Assembly (NCBI GenBank): GCA_030431485.1
Contig: JAUIIR010000011.1
Span: 1-64,000 of the forward strand
Length of the DNA stretch: 64,000 nucleotides
Direction: 5' to 3'
Source of the DNA: Alphaproteobacteria bacterium
GTDB taxonomy: Bacteria; Pseudomonadota; Alphaproteobacteria; Rhodobacterales; Rhodobacteraceae
This document shows, piece by piece, positions 9,624-19,094 of this stretch. Below the pieces are notes generated by a model that was not told the DNA's origin, made no database searches, and saw nothing but the letters and a program-made list of their open reading frames with translations. The position numbers and the translations under genes are program-made. Within the stretch, counting starts at the first letter, position 1. Each line of letters opens with the position of its first letter.

Positions 9624-9685
9624 TTGACTCATATCCGTAACCATGTGTACGGATTTGTAAAGGCGTACACCAAATTACGGATTTG
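9624..9685 (+). promoter_or_regulatory. Divergent operator region between tetR and DUF1772 genes
   Basis: A perfect inverted repeat, ATCCGTA-N8-TACGGAT, lies at 9633-9654, the usual size of a TetR operator. Its right half extends into TACGGATTTG (9648-9657), which is repeated directly at 9676-9685, 28 bp on and just before the ribosome site. A TTGACT hexamer at 9624-9629 could be the -35 of the plus-strand gene, which would put the operator over the core promoter. Binding is inferred from position only. Confidence 0.55.
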
Positions 9686-9697
9686 AAAGGACCTGAT

Positions 9698-10240
9698 ATG
9701 ATCCCCCTCCCCGCCGCGTATTCACCACCGGACTCGCAAGACTCAGACGTAGGACTTCTGGCGACGCGTATTGCCGGATTGGCTGCGCTCATCTTCAGCG
9801 GAGCAATCTTCGGTTTCTTCTATGCCTGGGTCTGCTCAACGATGTGGGGGCTGGACGCGACCGACCCGCGCATCGCGATCCAGGCCATGCAGGCGATGAA
9901 CGCCTCCGTCCGAAACGCGGTGTTTGCCCCAGCCTTTTTCGGCACACCTTTCGTTCTGTGGATTGCAGCTCTTCTGGCTTTGCATGTCGGACGCACTCAT
10001 GCTGCGCTGGCATTTGGTCTGGGCGGCGTGATCTACGCCACCGGCGGCATCATCCTGACAATGACCAACAATGTGCCGATGAACGAAGCTCTGGGTTTGC
10101 TGACTGTTCCGACGGATATCGCTGCGGCGCAGGTTATCTGGGACGCGTATTCCGGAACCTGGCAGGTCTTCAACGTGATGCGGACTGTGTTCAGTGGCAT
10201 CACTCTGGCCCTCGCAGGCTACGGACTGATGCGCCTTTAA
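9698..10240 (+). CDS. DUF1772 (anthrone oxygenase-like) membrane protein
   Basis: The 180-residue protein has four predicted membrane helices (AALIFSGAIFGFFYAWV, FGTPFVLWIAALLALHV, ALAFGLGGVIYATGGIIL, and a C-terminal TVFSGITLALAGYGL). It also has the NVPMNEAL segment typical of DUF1772 proteins. The family includes anthrone oxygenases in polyketide clusters, but most bacterial members have no known function. The ATG at 9698 has GAAAGGA upstream. Being divergent from a TetR gene with a palindrome between suggests inducible expression. Its stop overlaps the recN stop on the opposite strand. Confidence 0.85.
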   Translation: MIPLPAAYSPPDSQDSDVGLLATRIAGLAALIFSGAIFGFFYAWVCSTMWGLDATDPRIAIQAMQAMNASVRNAVFAPAFFGTPFVLWIAALLALHVGRTHAALAFGLGGVIYATGGIILTMTNNVPMNEALGLLTVPTDIAAAQVIWDAYSGTWQVFNVMRTVFSGITLALAGYGLMRL

Positions 10241-11889
10241 CCCGCCAAGAGCGCCCGCGCCGCTGCGCGGGCCTCGTCGGTGATGGTATCGCCCGCCAAC
10301 ATGCGGGCGATTTCGCCTTCCCGAGCGAACGTATCAAGCGGCACCACGGTTGAAGTTGTTTGCTCGTCCGCCACTTTCTTTTCCACCCGCCAGTGATGCG
10401 CACCAAGGGCCGCAACCTGTGGCGAATGGGTGACAACCAACACTTGCCCCCCATCGGCCAGCGCCGCAAGACGGCGACCAACAGCGTCGGCGGTTGCCCC
10501 ACCCACACCGCGGTCGATCTCGTCGAAGATCATGGTCAGACCGTCATCCCGCTGCTCTGACAGACACACTTTCAAAGCCAGCAGAAAACGGCTTAATTCG
10601 CCACCAGAGGCAATTTTGCCAATGGGTCCCGCAGGAGCGCCCGGATTTGTTGCAACGGTGAAAGCAACAGCATCGCTTCCGTCTAGTCCAGCCGGAGCCT
10701 CGGTCAGAGCAGTTGCAAAGACAGCGCGGTCCATCTTGAGCGGAGCAAGTTCGGCACAAACGGCAGTATCAAGCCGCGCTGCTGCGGAAATACGGCTCTC
10801 GCGTAGCGTCGATGCCGCCTGTTCATAGGCAGCCTCGGCAGAGCGCAGATCTGAGCTCATTTGCGTCAAACGCTTTGCCCCTTGATCGAGCGCCGACAAA
10901 CGGTCGCGCAGATCGTCCGCCAACCCAGGCAACTCATCAGATCCAACACTATGTTTGCGCGCCAGAGCGCGCAGCGCAAAAAGCCGCTCTTCCGTGGTCT
11001 CCAGCTCAAGCGGATCGAATTCCAGCGCATCAAGACAATCCGAAACGCCCCGTGCTGCGTCGTCCAGTTCCGCCATTGCGCGTGTCAGCGCGGCCAATGG
11101 TTCGTCCAAACGGCCATCCGCAGCATCACTCACGCCTTCAAGCCACCGCAACGCATTCGCCAACGCACTTTCGGCACCGTCCTGTCCCATCACCTGCGCA
11201 GCACGGGCTATATCATCGCGGATGCGTTCCGAGGCTTGCATCATACGCCGACGCGCATCGAGTTCAGCATCCTCGCCGTGTTGCGGAGACAGCTTATCCA
11301 ATTCATCAACGGCATGCCGCAGGAACTCTTCCTCGGCTTGCGCCGCCTCATAGGCTGCTTCGGCATCGGCCAGCGCTTTGCGGGATTTTGACAAACGGCT
11401 CCATGCCGTTTTTACCGCTGTCAGAAGTTCGTCATGTCCTGCAAACTGATCCAGTAGCGCCCGATGGCCCTTTGGGTTCAGCAGGCCTCGATCGTCGTGC
11501 TGGCCGTGCAGTTCGACCAGCGTGTCCGACAAGGCCCGCAACATTTCGCCTGTCACACGACGATCATTGACCCAACCGGTCTTGCGGCCATCTGCAGTAT
11601 TCACACGGCGCAAAATCAATTCATCCGCATCCTCGAAACCGGCTTCGGCCAAAACGTCATGCGCCGGATGGCCACTCGGCAGATCGAACACGGCGGTTAC
11701 TTCGCCCTGCTCTGCCCCGCTGCGCACCAGTTCAGCGCGCCCGCGCCACCCCAGCACAAAGCCAAGACTGTCCAGAAGGATCGACTTGCCTGCGCCGGTC
11801 TCGCCGGTCAGCACGTTGAGCCCCGGTTGGAACTCAAGCTCCAACCGATCAATGATCAGCATGTCGCGTATTTCAAGCGTGCGCAGCAT
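10237..11889 (-). CDS. recN: DNA repair protein RecN
   Basis: RecN is an SMC-like ATPase that acts on double-strand breaks in recombinational repair. The 550-residue protein has Walker A near the N-terminus (GETGAGKSILLDSLG) and coiled-coil arms. The C-terminal half has the ABC signature region (ASGGELSRFLLALK) and Walker B (TMIFDEIDRGVGG). Length equals the family norm. The ATG at 11889 (MLRTLEIRDMLI) matches the usual N-terminus. It lies downstream of bamD with a 41-base gap, as in many alphaproteobacteria. Its stop codon overlaps that of the convergent DUF1772 gene. Confidence 0.96.
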   Translation of the reverse strand: MLRTLEIRDMLIIDRLELEFQPGLNVLTGETGAGKSILLDSLGFVLGWRGRAELVRSGAEQGEVTAVFDLPSGHPAHDVLAEAGFEDADELILRRVNTADGRKTGWVNDRRVTGEMLRALSDTLVELHGQHDDRGLLNPKGHRALLDQFAGHDELLTAVKTAWSRLSKSRKALADAEAAYEAAQAEEEFLRHAVDELDKLSPQHGEDAELDARRRMMQASERIRDDIARAAQVMGQDGAESALANALRWLEGVSDAADGRLDEPLAALTRAMAELDDAARGVSDCLDALEFDPLELETTEERLFALRALARKHSVGSDELPGLADDLRDRLSALDQGAKRLTQMSSDLRSAEAAYEQAASTLRESRISAAARLDTAVCAELAPLKMDRAVFATALTEAPAGLDGSDAVAFTVATNPGAPAGPIGKIASGGELSRFLLALKVCLSEQRDDGLTMIFDEIDRGVGGATADAVGRRLAALADGGQVLVVTHSPQVAALGAHHWRVEKKVADEQTTSTVVPLDTFAREGEIARMLAGDTITDEARAAARALLAG

Positions 11890-11930
11890 TCTGTGCAACC
11901 GGGCGCGTTTTCAGACGCACCGCCCCCCGA

Positions 11931-12785
11931 TCAAAGCCACTGACCCTTGACCATCTGGCGGTAGACCTGCCGCAGCCAATTGTCTCCGGTTGCTTTCAGT
12001 TCCAGCCCCTGTCCGGTGAGCAGTGCAAAGCTGTCTTCGTACCAGTCGGTAGATTGGTAATTGTAGCCCAGAATGGCCCCTGCGGTCTGTGCCTCGTCAG
12101 TCAGCCCCAACGAAAGATACGCCTCGACGAGACGATGCAATGCCTCGGCGGTGTGCGTGGTGGTCTGGAAATCCTCAACGACGACGCGGAACCGGTTGAT
12201 CGCGGCTGCGTAATGATCGCGGCGCAAATAGTAGCGTCCGATCTCCATTTCCTTGCCCGCAAGGTGATCGAACGCAAGGTCGAACTTGAGCACAGACGAC
12301 CGGGCGTATTCGCTGTCAGGATAGCGTTCAATGACGGTCCGCAACGCTTGTAACGCCTGGAAGGTCAAACCCTGGTCGCGGCCCACTTCCTCGATCTGGT
12401 CGTAATAGCTGAGAGCCAAGAGGTACTGTGCATAGGCGGCGTCTTCATCAGTTGGATAGAAGTCGATATAGCGCTGCGCGGCAGACCGGCTGTTTTCGTA
12501 ATCCTTGTTCTGGTGATGCGCATAGGCCTGCATGATGACCGCGCGTTTGGCCCATTCGGAATACGGGTAAAGTCGTTCGACCTCGGAGAAGTAGAACGCA
12601 GCATCCTCGGGATCGCTGCGATCCAATTCGAACTCGCCGCGTTCGAAAATCTGTTCAGCGGTGAAGTTTTCAATCGGGACACCACCGGGACCGAATCCCG
12701 GGCGTTCGCCATCGCCGCACGCGGTCAACGTCAACACCAAGAGCCCCGCTCCGATCACAGCTCTTGCGCTTCTGCCCGCTGCCAT
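11931..12785 (-). CDS. bamD: Outer membrane assembly lipoprotein BamD
   Basis: BamD is the essential lipoprotein of the BAM complex that inserts beta-barrel proteins into the outer membrane. The 284-residue protein has a lipoprotein signal with lipobox LTAC (Cys near residue 23). TPR-like helices follow, with ENFTAEQIFERGEFELDRSDPEDAAFYFSEVERLYPYSEWAKRA as the first repeats. The position between lpxC and recN is conserved in the order. AAGGTG six bases before the ATG at 12785 supports this start. The 159 bases up to lpxC contain no gene. Confidence 0.94.
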   Translation of the reverse strand: MAAGRSARAVIGAGLLVLTLTACGDGERPGFGPGGVPIENFTAEQIFERGEFELDRSDPEDAAFYFSEVERLYPYSEWAKRAVIMQAYAHHQNKDYENSRSAAQRYIDFYPTDEDAAYAQYLLALSYYDQIEEVGRDQGLTFQALQALRTVIERYPDSEYARSSVLKFDLAFDHLAGKEMEIGRYYLRRDHYAAAINRFRVVVEDFQTTTHTAEALHRLVEAYLSLGLTDEAQTAGAILGYNYQSTDWYEDSFALLTGQGLELKATGDNWLRQVYRQMVKGQWL

Positions 12786-12944
12786 GCCCGTCACCTTCGA
12801 TTCATCGCCGTGGCTATCAATGCCACTTGTCTGTCCTTGGTCCTAGCACATTAAATCGGAAGGCAAAACGCCTTTAGGCACTCAACCACATGACCATTTG
12901 CTGAACCTGTGTGACCCTGCGCCGGAACGCGTCGCAATGCGGGA

Positions 12945-13865
12945 TCAGGCAACCGCCGGAATCTCTTGCGCTTTGACGCCGGCGCCGGGCAAACGCGCGG
13001 CCAGATCCGCATCGCACGCGCGAATCTGGTAGCCATCCGGTGTCGCAAACAATTCACGCAGAAGCATGTTGGTCAGCGTATGCCCTGCCTTGTGCCCAAC
13101 GTAATGCCCCAACAAGGGGGCTCCGGCGAGGGCGAGATCGCCAAGTGCGTCCAACATCTTGTGACGCACCGCTTCGTCGCCGTGCCGCAAGCCACCCGGG
13201 CTGAGCACTTTATCGCCATCGACGACAACAGCGTTCTCCATTGTGCCACCTAACGCTTTGCCAACGGCGCGCATCGCTTCGACATCAGACGCCCGGCAGA
13301 ACGTCCGGCTGTCGCACAGCTCGCGCACAAAGGTGCCGTTCGCAAGATCAAGCGATTTGCTTTGTTGGCCAATTGCACGATCGACGAAATCAATGTGGAA
13401 ATCCATGGTCAGACCGGCGCCCGGCCCCAGACGCGCCCACCCCTGAGCGGTGTGGACCTCAACCGTGCTGAGCACTTCGATCACGCGGATCGGCGCGCGC
13501 AATTCTTTGACACCAGTCGACAGAATGCGGCGGACGAACGGGGCTGCGCTTCCGTCAAGGACGGGGGCTTCGGGGCCGTCAATTCGGACCAACGCGTTGT
13601 GCACGCCACATCCCGCAAGCGCAGCCATCACGTGTTCGATTGTCGAAACCGACGCACCGGACTTGTTGACGATCATAGTGCAGAGCGGCGAGTGCTCGAC
13701 ATAATCAAACCGGGCCGGAATCCGAGCGTTGCCCAGCCGGATGTCGGTCCGCTCAAAGACAATGCCATGGTCGGCCGGAGCCGGGCAAATGGCCATGTTG
13801 ACCGTCATACCGGTATGCAGGCCAACGCCGGAGAACCGGACTGTGGATTGAACAGTTGTTTGCAA
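12945..13865 (-). CDS. lpxC: UDP-3-O-acyl-N-acetylglucosamine deacetylase LpxC, TTG start
   Basis: LpxC catalyses the committed step of lipid A synthesis, a zinc-dependent deacetylation in the cytoplasm. The 306-residue protein shows TVRFSGVGLHTG at the N-terminus, the SASVSTIEH-like segment with zinc His (SVSTIEHVMAAL), and HKMLDALGDLALAGAPLLGH with the second His and the Asp ligand. The start must be TTG at 13865: an in-frame stop lies eight codons upstream and no ATG or GTG lies between. GAGGG is six bases upstream. It lies downstream of ftsZ but beyond a terminator, so it has its own promoter in the 213-base gap. Confidence 0.95.
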   Translation of the reverse strand: MQTTVQSTVRFSGVGLHTGMTVNMAICPAPADHGIVFERTDIRLGNARIPARFDYVEHSPLCTMIVNKSGASVSTIEHVMAALAGCGVHNALVRIDGPEAPVLDGSAAPFVRRILSTGVKELRAPIRVIEVLSTVEVHTAQGWARLGPGAGLTMDFHIDFVDRAIGQQSKSLDLANGTFVRELCDSRTFCRASDVEAMRAVGKALGGTMENAVVVDGDKVLSPGGLRHGDEAVRHKMLDALGDLALAGAPLLGHYVGHKAGHTLTNMLLRELFATPDGYQIRACDADLAARLPGAGVKAQEIPAVA

Positions 13866-14029
13866 AAGACCCTCAGCAAGCTGCGCTTACACCCCCAATG
13901 CAGCGCTTTAAATGGGTGATACTCGCTGACCTATCTGGTCTCAAATCAAAGATTGTAACGGGCTGAAACAAGCTCTCGAAAGATATCGGCGAAAATCCGC
14001 CAGACTACGCAAGCCATTATATTTAAATG

Positions 14030-14056
14030 AAAAACGCCCCCAAAATTGGGGGCGTT
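14030..14056 (-). terminator. Rho-independent terminator of ftsZ
   Basis: AACGCCCCC-N6-GGGGGCGTT is a perfect 9-bp stem. On the minus strand it is followed by a run of five T, and it starts 23 bases after the ftsZ stop. It ends the ftsQAZ transcript before lpxC. Confidence 0.9.
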
Positions 14057-14078
14057 CTTGCAGCGATTGTCAGCTGAT

Positions 14079-15704
14079 TCAGTTGGCCTGACGGCGCAGG
14101 AAGGCTGGAATTTCGATCCGCTCCTGATCTTCGTCGGCCTCTTGCGACGGTGCACGGGCCGGTGCGGCGGCGCTCGATTGTACCGGAGGCTGGGCCGTAC
14201 GACGCGCCAGAGCGTCGGACTGCTGACCGTGTCCAGTCATACGATTGATCAGCGAATTGATCCCGAAACGCGGGCGCTCGCTGTCTGCCGGTTCAGGCTC
14301 GACCTGCGCGGCTGGGCGTGTTCCGGCCGCAGGACGTGCACGCGACGCCGCCGCCTGCAAACGTGCCAGAGCCTCGGCGCTCGGTGTTCCAGGCGCTGGT
14401 GCGCGCGGGGCAACGAACTGCTCGGGATCGGCCTCGATACTGTCTTCGCGCGGGCTGAATTCGGCGACCTGCGGGCGATACGCGGGCGGTGGCAGACCAT
14501 CATCATCAACCGCGTCTGGCTGTTGCGCCTCTTCTTCGAAGATCGTCTCCATCTGATCTTCAGCGGCCTCGCGCTCGGCCTCAAGCGAACCGAAAAGCGA
14601 CGGCTCTTCTGCCGTACGGGCTGCAATCTGCTCGGGTGCCGGAGCGTGTTCGGCCTGCTGCGCTTCTTCAACACGGGTTGTTTGCGTCAACGGTGTCGCA
14701 AGCGACCGGCGCGGCACCGGGATATCGGTGTGCACCTCAACCGCGTCGATGCCGGTTGCCACAACGCTCACGCGCATCGTGCCCTGCATCGCATCGTCGA
14801 GCGTTGAGCCCACGATGATGTTCGCGTCAGTATCGACCTCTTCGCGGATGCGGTTCGCCGCTTCGTCGAGTTCGAAGAGCGTCAGGTCGTGACCGCCCGT
14901 GATGTTGATGAGAACGCCTTTCGCGCCACGCAGGCTGATTTCGTCAAGCAGCGGGTTCGCGATGGCTTTCTCTGCTGCCTGAATGGCACGATCTTCGCCC
15001 TCGGCCTCGCCTGTGCCCATCATCGCCTTGCCCATCTCGTCCATGACTGCGCGCACGTCGGCGAAGTCGAGGTTGATCAGGCCCGGGCGGACCATCAGGT
15101 CCGTCACCCCCTTTACACCTTGATACAGCACGTCATCGGCCATGCTGAACGCCTCGGTGAAGGTGGTTTTTTCGTTTGCCAGACGGAACAGGTTCTGGTT
15201 CGGAATGATGATCAGCGTATCGACGACCTTTTGCAACGCCTCAACGCCGTCTTCGGCCTGCTTCATCCGCTTGTTGCCTTCGAACTGGAACGGCTTGGTG
15301 ACGACACCTACCGTCAGAACGCCCAGCTCGCGCGCTGCTTGCGCGATGATCGGTGCAGCACCTGTCCCGGTGCCACCGCCCATGCCAGCGGTGATAAAAC
15401 ACATATGCGCGCCGGCGAGGTGATCGACGATCTGTTCGATGCTTTCCTCGGCAGCAGCAGCGCCGACGGTTGCCCGTGCGCCTGCACCCAAACCCTCGGT
15501 GACCTTGACGCCAAGTTGGATGCGGCTGCCGGAGCGGCTTTGCTGCAGCGCTTGCGCGTCTGTGTTGGCGACGACAAAATCGACGCCTTCAAGCGCCTTG
15601 TCGATCATGTTGTTGACCGCATTGCCGCCTGCACCGCCCACACCGAACACGGTGATGCGAGGTTTCAATTCTTCCTGTCCGGGCACCGAAAGGTTCAAAG
15701 TCAT
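14079..15704 (-). CDS. ftsZ: Cell division GTPase FtsZ
   Basis: FtsZ polymerises into the Z-ring at midcell. The 541-residue protein has the GTP-binding fold with GGAGGNAV at residues 23-30 and the tubulin signature GGGTGTG at 109-115. A long Ala/Pro/Glu-rich disordered linker of about 200 residues follows. The protein ends in the conserved peptide IPAFLRRQ, which binds FtsA and other partners. The long linker is typical of alphaproteobacteria. The ATG at 15704 precedes the normal MTLNLS start. ftsA lies upstream with a 172-base gap that probably holds an extra ftsZ promoter. Confidence 0.97.
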   Translation of the reverse strand: MTLNLSVPGQEELKPRITVFGVGGAGGNAVNNMIDKALEGVDFVVANTDAQALQQSRSGSRIQLGVKVTEGLGAGARATVGAAAAEESIEQIVDHLAGAHMCFITAGMGGGTGTGAAPIIAQAARELGVLTVGVVTKPFQFEGNKRMKQAEDGVEALQKVVDTLIIIPNQNLFRLANEKTTFTEAFSMADDVLYQGVKGVTDLMVRPGLINLDFADVRAVMDEMGKAMMGTGEAEGEDRAIQAAEKAIANPLLDEISLRGAKGVLINITGGHDLTLFELDEAANRIREEVDTDANIIVGSTLDDAMQGTMRVSVVATGIDAVEVHTDIPVPRRSLATPLTQTTRVEEAQQAEHAPAPEQIAARTAEEPSLFGSLEAEREAAEDQMETIFEEEAQQPDAVDDDGLPPPAYRPQVAEFSPREDSIEADPEQFVAPRAPAPGTPSAEALARLQAAASRARPAAGTRPAAQVEPEPADSERPRFGINSLINRMTGHGQQSDALARRTAQPPVQSSAAAPARAPSQEADEDQERIEIPAFLRRQAN

Positions 15705-15876
15705 GTGTCTGTCCGCCTGCTTTGTCAGCCCCATTCGGGACGTTTTTTGCACCTATTTCTTCAATTATTACCGGGCAATCGCCCAAAGGTCACGTAAAAA
15801 CCGTAATTTAGCACCAAATGTGCCGCTATGCTGGACCCCCTGCGCGGGATTTTGCCGAAACCTCAATATCTTGCGG

Positions 15877-17211
15877 TCACCAGTTATCACGGAACCATTT
15901 GACCGCACGCTTGAGGGAACGCGCCGGATAGCGGTCTACGGGGATCTCAAAGTCCCACCATTCGTCCTGTGGATTGGCCGCGAACAGGCACAAGCCCACC
16001 GCGCTGGCGAATCCCGGTCCGGTCGCTGCCTGCGGCAAACCATGCACCCGCATGGGACGTCCCAGCCGCACTTGCTGGCCTAGAATTTTGGTCGCCAGAC
16101 CATCCAGGCCGGGGATCTGGCTGGCCCCGCCTGTCAGCACGATTTGCTGGCTTGGAAGGTGTTCAAATCCGGCCGCATCCAGCCGAGCACGCACCTCTTC
16201 AAGGATCTCCTCGACACGTGGGCGCATGATCCCGATCAGCTCCGCCCGACTGACCGAGCGGCGATCATGGTGCCAATCGCCCGTATCCCCGCCGATTTCA
16301 ATCATGTCACGGTCGTCCATCCCGGTGGCGACAACCCCACCGTGGAACGTCTTGATGCGCTCAGCCACGACCATCGGAACCTGAAGCCCCATCGAGATGT
16401 CGCTTGTCACATGGTCCCCGCCCATGCGCACCGCATCGGCATAAATCATGTGCTTTTTCATGAAGATAGAGATGCCAGTTGAACCGCCGCCCATATCTAT
16501 GCATGCCGCGCCCAACTCTTGCTCGTCCTCAACAAGCGCCGAAACTCCTGACACATAGGCCGAGCTGGCAATGCCCGCGAGTTCAAGATCACAACGCTTC
16601 ATACAATGCGCGAGGTTTTGAACCGCCATCGCATCGACTGTCAGCATGTGCATGTCGACAGACAATTCTTGTCCGATCTGACCGCGCGGGTCGATCAGAC
16701 CACTTCGGTGATCAAGCGCAAAGTTCACAGGCTGCGCATGCAGGACTTCTCGCCCGTGACCGAAGTCAGGGACATCGCAGGCGGACAGCACACGCGCGAC
16801 GTCCTGCTCATCGACGGTGGTCGCCGCAACTTCGATTTTTCCGGCAAGCCCATAACTGCGCGGATCGGCGCCGCCAAAGCAGGCAATCACGTGATCGACA
16901 CGGATCTGCGCCATTTTCTGCGCCGCCTGCACCGCCGTTCGAATGGCGCGCTCTGTCTCCCCCATCGAATCGATCTCGCCAAAGCGAACGCCACGGGATC
17001 GGGTTGTGGCCGCGCCAATCACCCGGAAGCCGGATTGACCAGCCAGAGAGCCGACACCGTCACTCTCGACAACACGGTCCGACCCATCGAAGCGCAAGAC
17101 AAGACAGGCAATTTTGGAGCTGCCAATGTCGAGAATGGCAATCACCCCCCTCTGCATCGCCGCCTTGCGCATGTTGCGCATCGCCCGCTGTGACTCGTAA
17201 AGCTCGATCAT
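15877..17211 (-). CDS. ftsA: Cell division protein FtsA
   Basis: FtsA is the actin-like protein that tethers FtsZ to the membrane and recruits later division proteins. The 444-residue protein has the phosphate-1 motif AILDIGSSKIACLV, the inserted SHS2 domain, the phosphate-2 motif CIDMGGGSTGISIF and the adenosine motif VLTGGASQIPGL. The C-terminus (SLKRAVKWFRDNW) is amphipathic, as expected for membrane targeting. The ATG at 17211 overlaps the ftsQ stop (ATGA), so the genes are translationally coupled. Confidence 0.96.
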   Translation of the reverse strand: MIELYESQRAMRNMRKAAMQRGVIAILDIGSSKIACLVLRFDGSDRVVESDGVGSLAGQSGFRVIGAATTRSRGVRFGEIDSMGETERAIRTAVQAAQKMAQIRVDHVIACFGGADPRSYGLAGKIEVAATTVDEQDVARVLSACDVPDFGHGREVLHAQPVNFALDHRSGLIDPRGQIGQELSVDMHMLTVDAMAVQNLAHCMKRCDLELAGIASSAYVSGVSALVEDEQELGAACIDMGGGSTGISIFMKKHMIYADAVRMGGDHVTSDISMGLQVPMVVAERIKTFHGGVVATGMDDRDMIEIGGDTGDWHHDRRSVSRAELIGIMRPRVEEILEEVRARLDAAGFEHLPSQQIVLTGGASQIPGLDGLATKILGQQVRLGRPMRVHGLPQAATGPGFASAVGLCLFAANPQDEWWDFEIPVDRYPARSLKRAVKWFRDNW

Positions 17212-18083
17212 TCCAATGGTTCCCCTGCCTCGATCGCGCGGATGCGCAGCAATTCCTGCACCGCTCCGTCTGTCATTCTGAGTGTTGGCCGGTGCGGCAG
17301 CCGCAGATCGACCGCCACAAGATCGCGTTCCAGCATGTCGACCGCGTGATCCATTGCGATCACGCGCTCAAGCGCCTGGATGGCATCTGTTTCGGGCAGC
17401 AGAATGCGTTGATCCCGGTCGAGCACCACATCCCAGCGCCGCTCTCCCATCCGGACCAGTCCACGCAAACGCGCGGCAAGTGGCTCTGCCGCAGCAACAA
17501 GGTCCAGAGCTTCGTTGACATGCTGATCCGCACCATCGCCGACGACCAATGGTAGTTCAGGCCAATCGGCGCGCACAAAGGCCGGTCCGACCAGAACACC
17601 CTCATTGTCCAAGAGCTGCAGGCCCTGTTCATTGCGCCACAGGACGACCGGGATACGTTCGACCACATCCACCTGCAAGACGTTGCCTTGACGTACGTAA
17701 AGACGCGCCGATTGGACCGGATCGAGCGACACAACGGCTTCACGCATCGCTTCAAGATCGAGGTCGAAAGAACTGATTGGAAAGTCTAAAGGCAACATTT
17801 GCCGTATGCCATCGGCCACCAGATCAGTCGCGCCATCGACAACCATCATATTGACCATGAATTCCGGACGGCTTTCTACCTGAGCGCGCAGATCGGCGTA
17901 GGCGTCAATGATCTTCATCCGATTGTCATCGACCGACAACCACCAGCTGGCCGCGCCAAAGGTCAGCAGACAGGGCACGCCGAAACGCAGCAGCAGCCGG
18001 AAGAGCGGCGTCAGCATGAGCCGCTCCATCCGATACTTCAGCCGCGACGGCGCTGGATCGGGACGCAGTGTCATCTGTGACAT
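17208..18083 (-). CDS. ftsQ: Cell division protein FtsQ
   Basis: FtsQ is a bitopic inner-membrane protein of the divisome that links FtsB/FtsL. The 291-residue protein has a cytoplasmic N-terminus, one membrane helix ([20 protein letters not shown]), a POTRA domain ([20 protein letters not shown] onward) and a beta domain. GGAGG seven bases before the ATG at 18083 sets the start; it lies inside the last codons of ddl, giving a 13-base overlap. It forms one unit with ddl and ftsA. Confidence 0.93.
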   Translation of the reverse strand: MSQMTLRPDPAPSRLKYRMERLMLTPLFRLLLRFGVPCLLTFGAASWWLSVDDNRMKIIDAYADLRAQVESRPEFMVNMMVVDGATDLVADGIRQMLPLDFPISSFDLDLEAMREAVVSLDPVQSARLYVRQGNVLQVDVVERIPVVLWRNEQGLQLLDNEGVLVGPAFVRADWPELPLVVGDGADQHVNEALDLVAAAEPLAARLRGLVRMGERRWDVVLDRDQRILLPETDAIQALERVIAMDHAVDMLERDLVAVDLRLPHRPTLRMTDGAVQELLRIRAIEAGEPLE

Positions 18084-18985
18084 GACGCATCCTCCACCAT
18101 CCACCGGCACAAAGCGCCAAAGCTCATGCCGACATGCTCAGCCTGTTCAGGTGTGAGTGATGTGGGCGTCATGCCGGGCTGAGTGTTTGTCTCAAGCAGT
18201 ATCAACCCATCCAGTCCACGACTCTCGTCCCAGCGGAAATCGGTCCGACTGACGCCCCTGCAGCCCAGCGCATTGTGCGCCCGGAGTGCGTAGTCGAGAC
18301 AGGCTGCTGTGATCTCGTCCGGCACCTCCGCCGGAAGCACATGCCACGACCCGCCAGGCTTGTACTTGGCGTCGTAGTCATACCAACCATCGGTCTTGAT
18401 ATCTGTCACGCAGAGGGCTCGGTCGCCAACCACGGTCGTCGTCAGCTCCCGCCCCGGCGCGAAAGCCTCCACCATGACAATGTCGGGCATATCCTCGGAC
18501 AACTGCGGCGGCCCGTTTGCGTCTGCGTTTACCAGGTAAACACCAACCGATGAGCCTTCGTTGAACGGTTTTACAACATAGGGTGGCGGCATCACGTGAC
18601 GCGCCATGACCTCGTCCCGAGGCGCTAAGAGACTATCAACAACAGGCAGACCGTGACGGCGATACACGTCCTTGCTGCGCTCTTTGTCCATTGCCAGCGC
18701 CGAGGCCAGGACACCGGAATGGGTGTACGGAATACCCAGCCATTCAAGCAGCCCCTGGACGCAGCCGTCTTCTCCCCAACGGCCATGCAGGGCATTGAAA
18801 CAGACATCAGGCGAAAGCGCGCTCAACACGGATGCGAGGTCAAGGCCGGCATCGACCTCGTGAACCTCAAATCCTTCGTCCCGCAAAGCGGCGGCGCATT
18901 CGCGCCCTGTCGACAGGGACACCTCACGCTCAGCCGAGGGGCCACCCATCAGAACTGCCACTTTCGGGTTTGCCCTGCTCGACAT
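18071..18985 (-). CDS. ddl: D-alanine--D-alanine ligase
   Basis: This ATP-grasp enzyme makes the D-Ala-D-Ala dipeptide for the peptidoglycan stem. The 304-residue protein has the N-terminal signature [17 protein letters not shown], then [25 protein letters not shown] and the ATP-grasp segments [18 protein letters not shown] and [18 protein letters not shown]. The length is typical of DdlB, and the location in the cell wall cluster supports that class. The ATG at 18985 has a GAGG element upstream; a TTG two codons earlier is less likely. Confidence 0.95.
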   Translation of the reverse strand: MSSRANPKVAVLMGGPSAEREVSLSTGRECAAALRDEGFEVHEVDAGLDLASVLSALSPDVCFNALHGRWGEDGCVQGLLEWLGIPYTHSGVLASALAMDKERSKDVYRRHGLPVVDSLLAPRDEVMARHVMPPPYVVKPFNEGSSVGVYLVNADANGPPQLSEDMPDIVMVEAFAPGRELTTTVVGDRALCVTDIKTDGWYDYDAKYKPGGSWHVLPAEVPDEITAACLDYALRAHNALGCRGVSRTDFRWDESRGLDGLILLETNTQPGMTPTSLTPEQAEHVGMSFGALCRWMVEDASCHR

Positions 18986-19005
18986 ACCCAAAACCGCCTC
19001 GTTTC

Positions 19006-19045
19006 ATGGGGGTTTACCCCCATTTTCTGCCTGGGGCTGAACCCC
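19006..19045. repeat. Pair of G/C hairpins between murB and ddl
   Basis: ATGGGGGT-TT-ACCCCCAT (19006-19023) is a perfect 8-bp hairpin. It is followed by GGGG-CTGAA-CCCC (19033-19045). Similar G-run/TTT hairpins lie after apt at 56816. The element may attenuate or process the murB-ddl transcript. No protein gene is seen in this 109-base gap. Confidence 0.5.
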
Positions 19046-19094
19046 TTGTTATTTTGTGCAACCTGCCCGGCGCACCGCCTTCACCTGCGAGGGT

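Noticed and set aside
16479-17555. A 358-codon plus-strand frame
   Set aside because: It is antisense to ftsA and ftsQ, which are certain, and its Arg/Ser/His-rich product has no recognisable motif.
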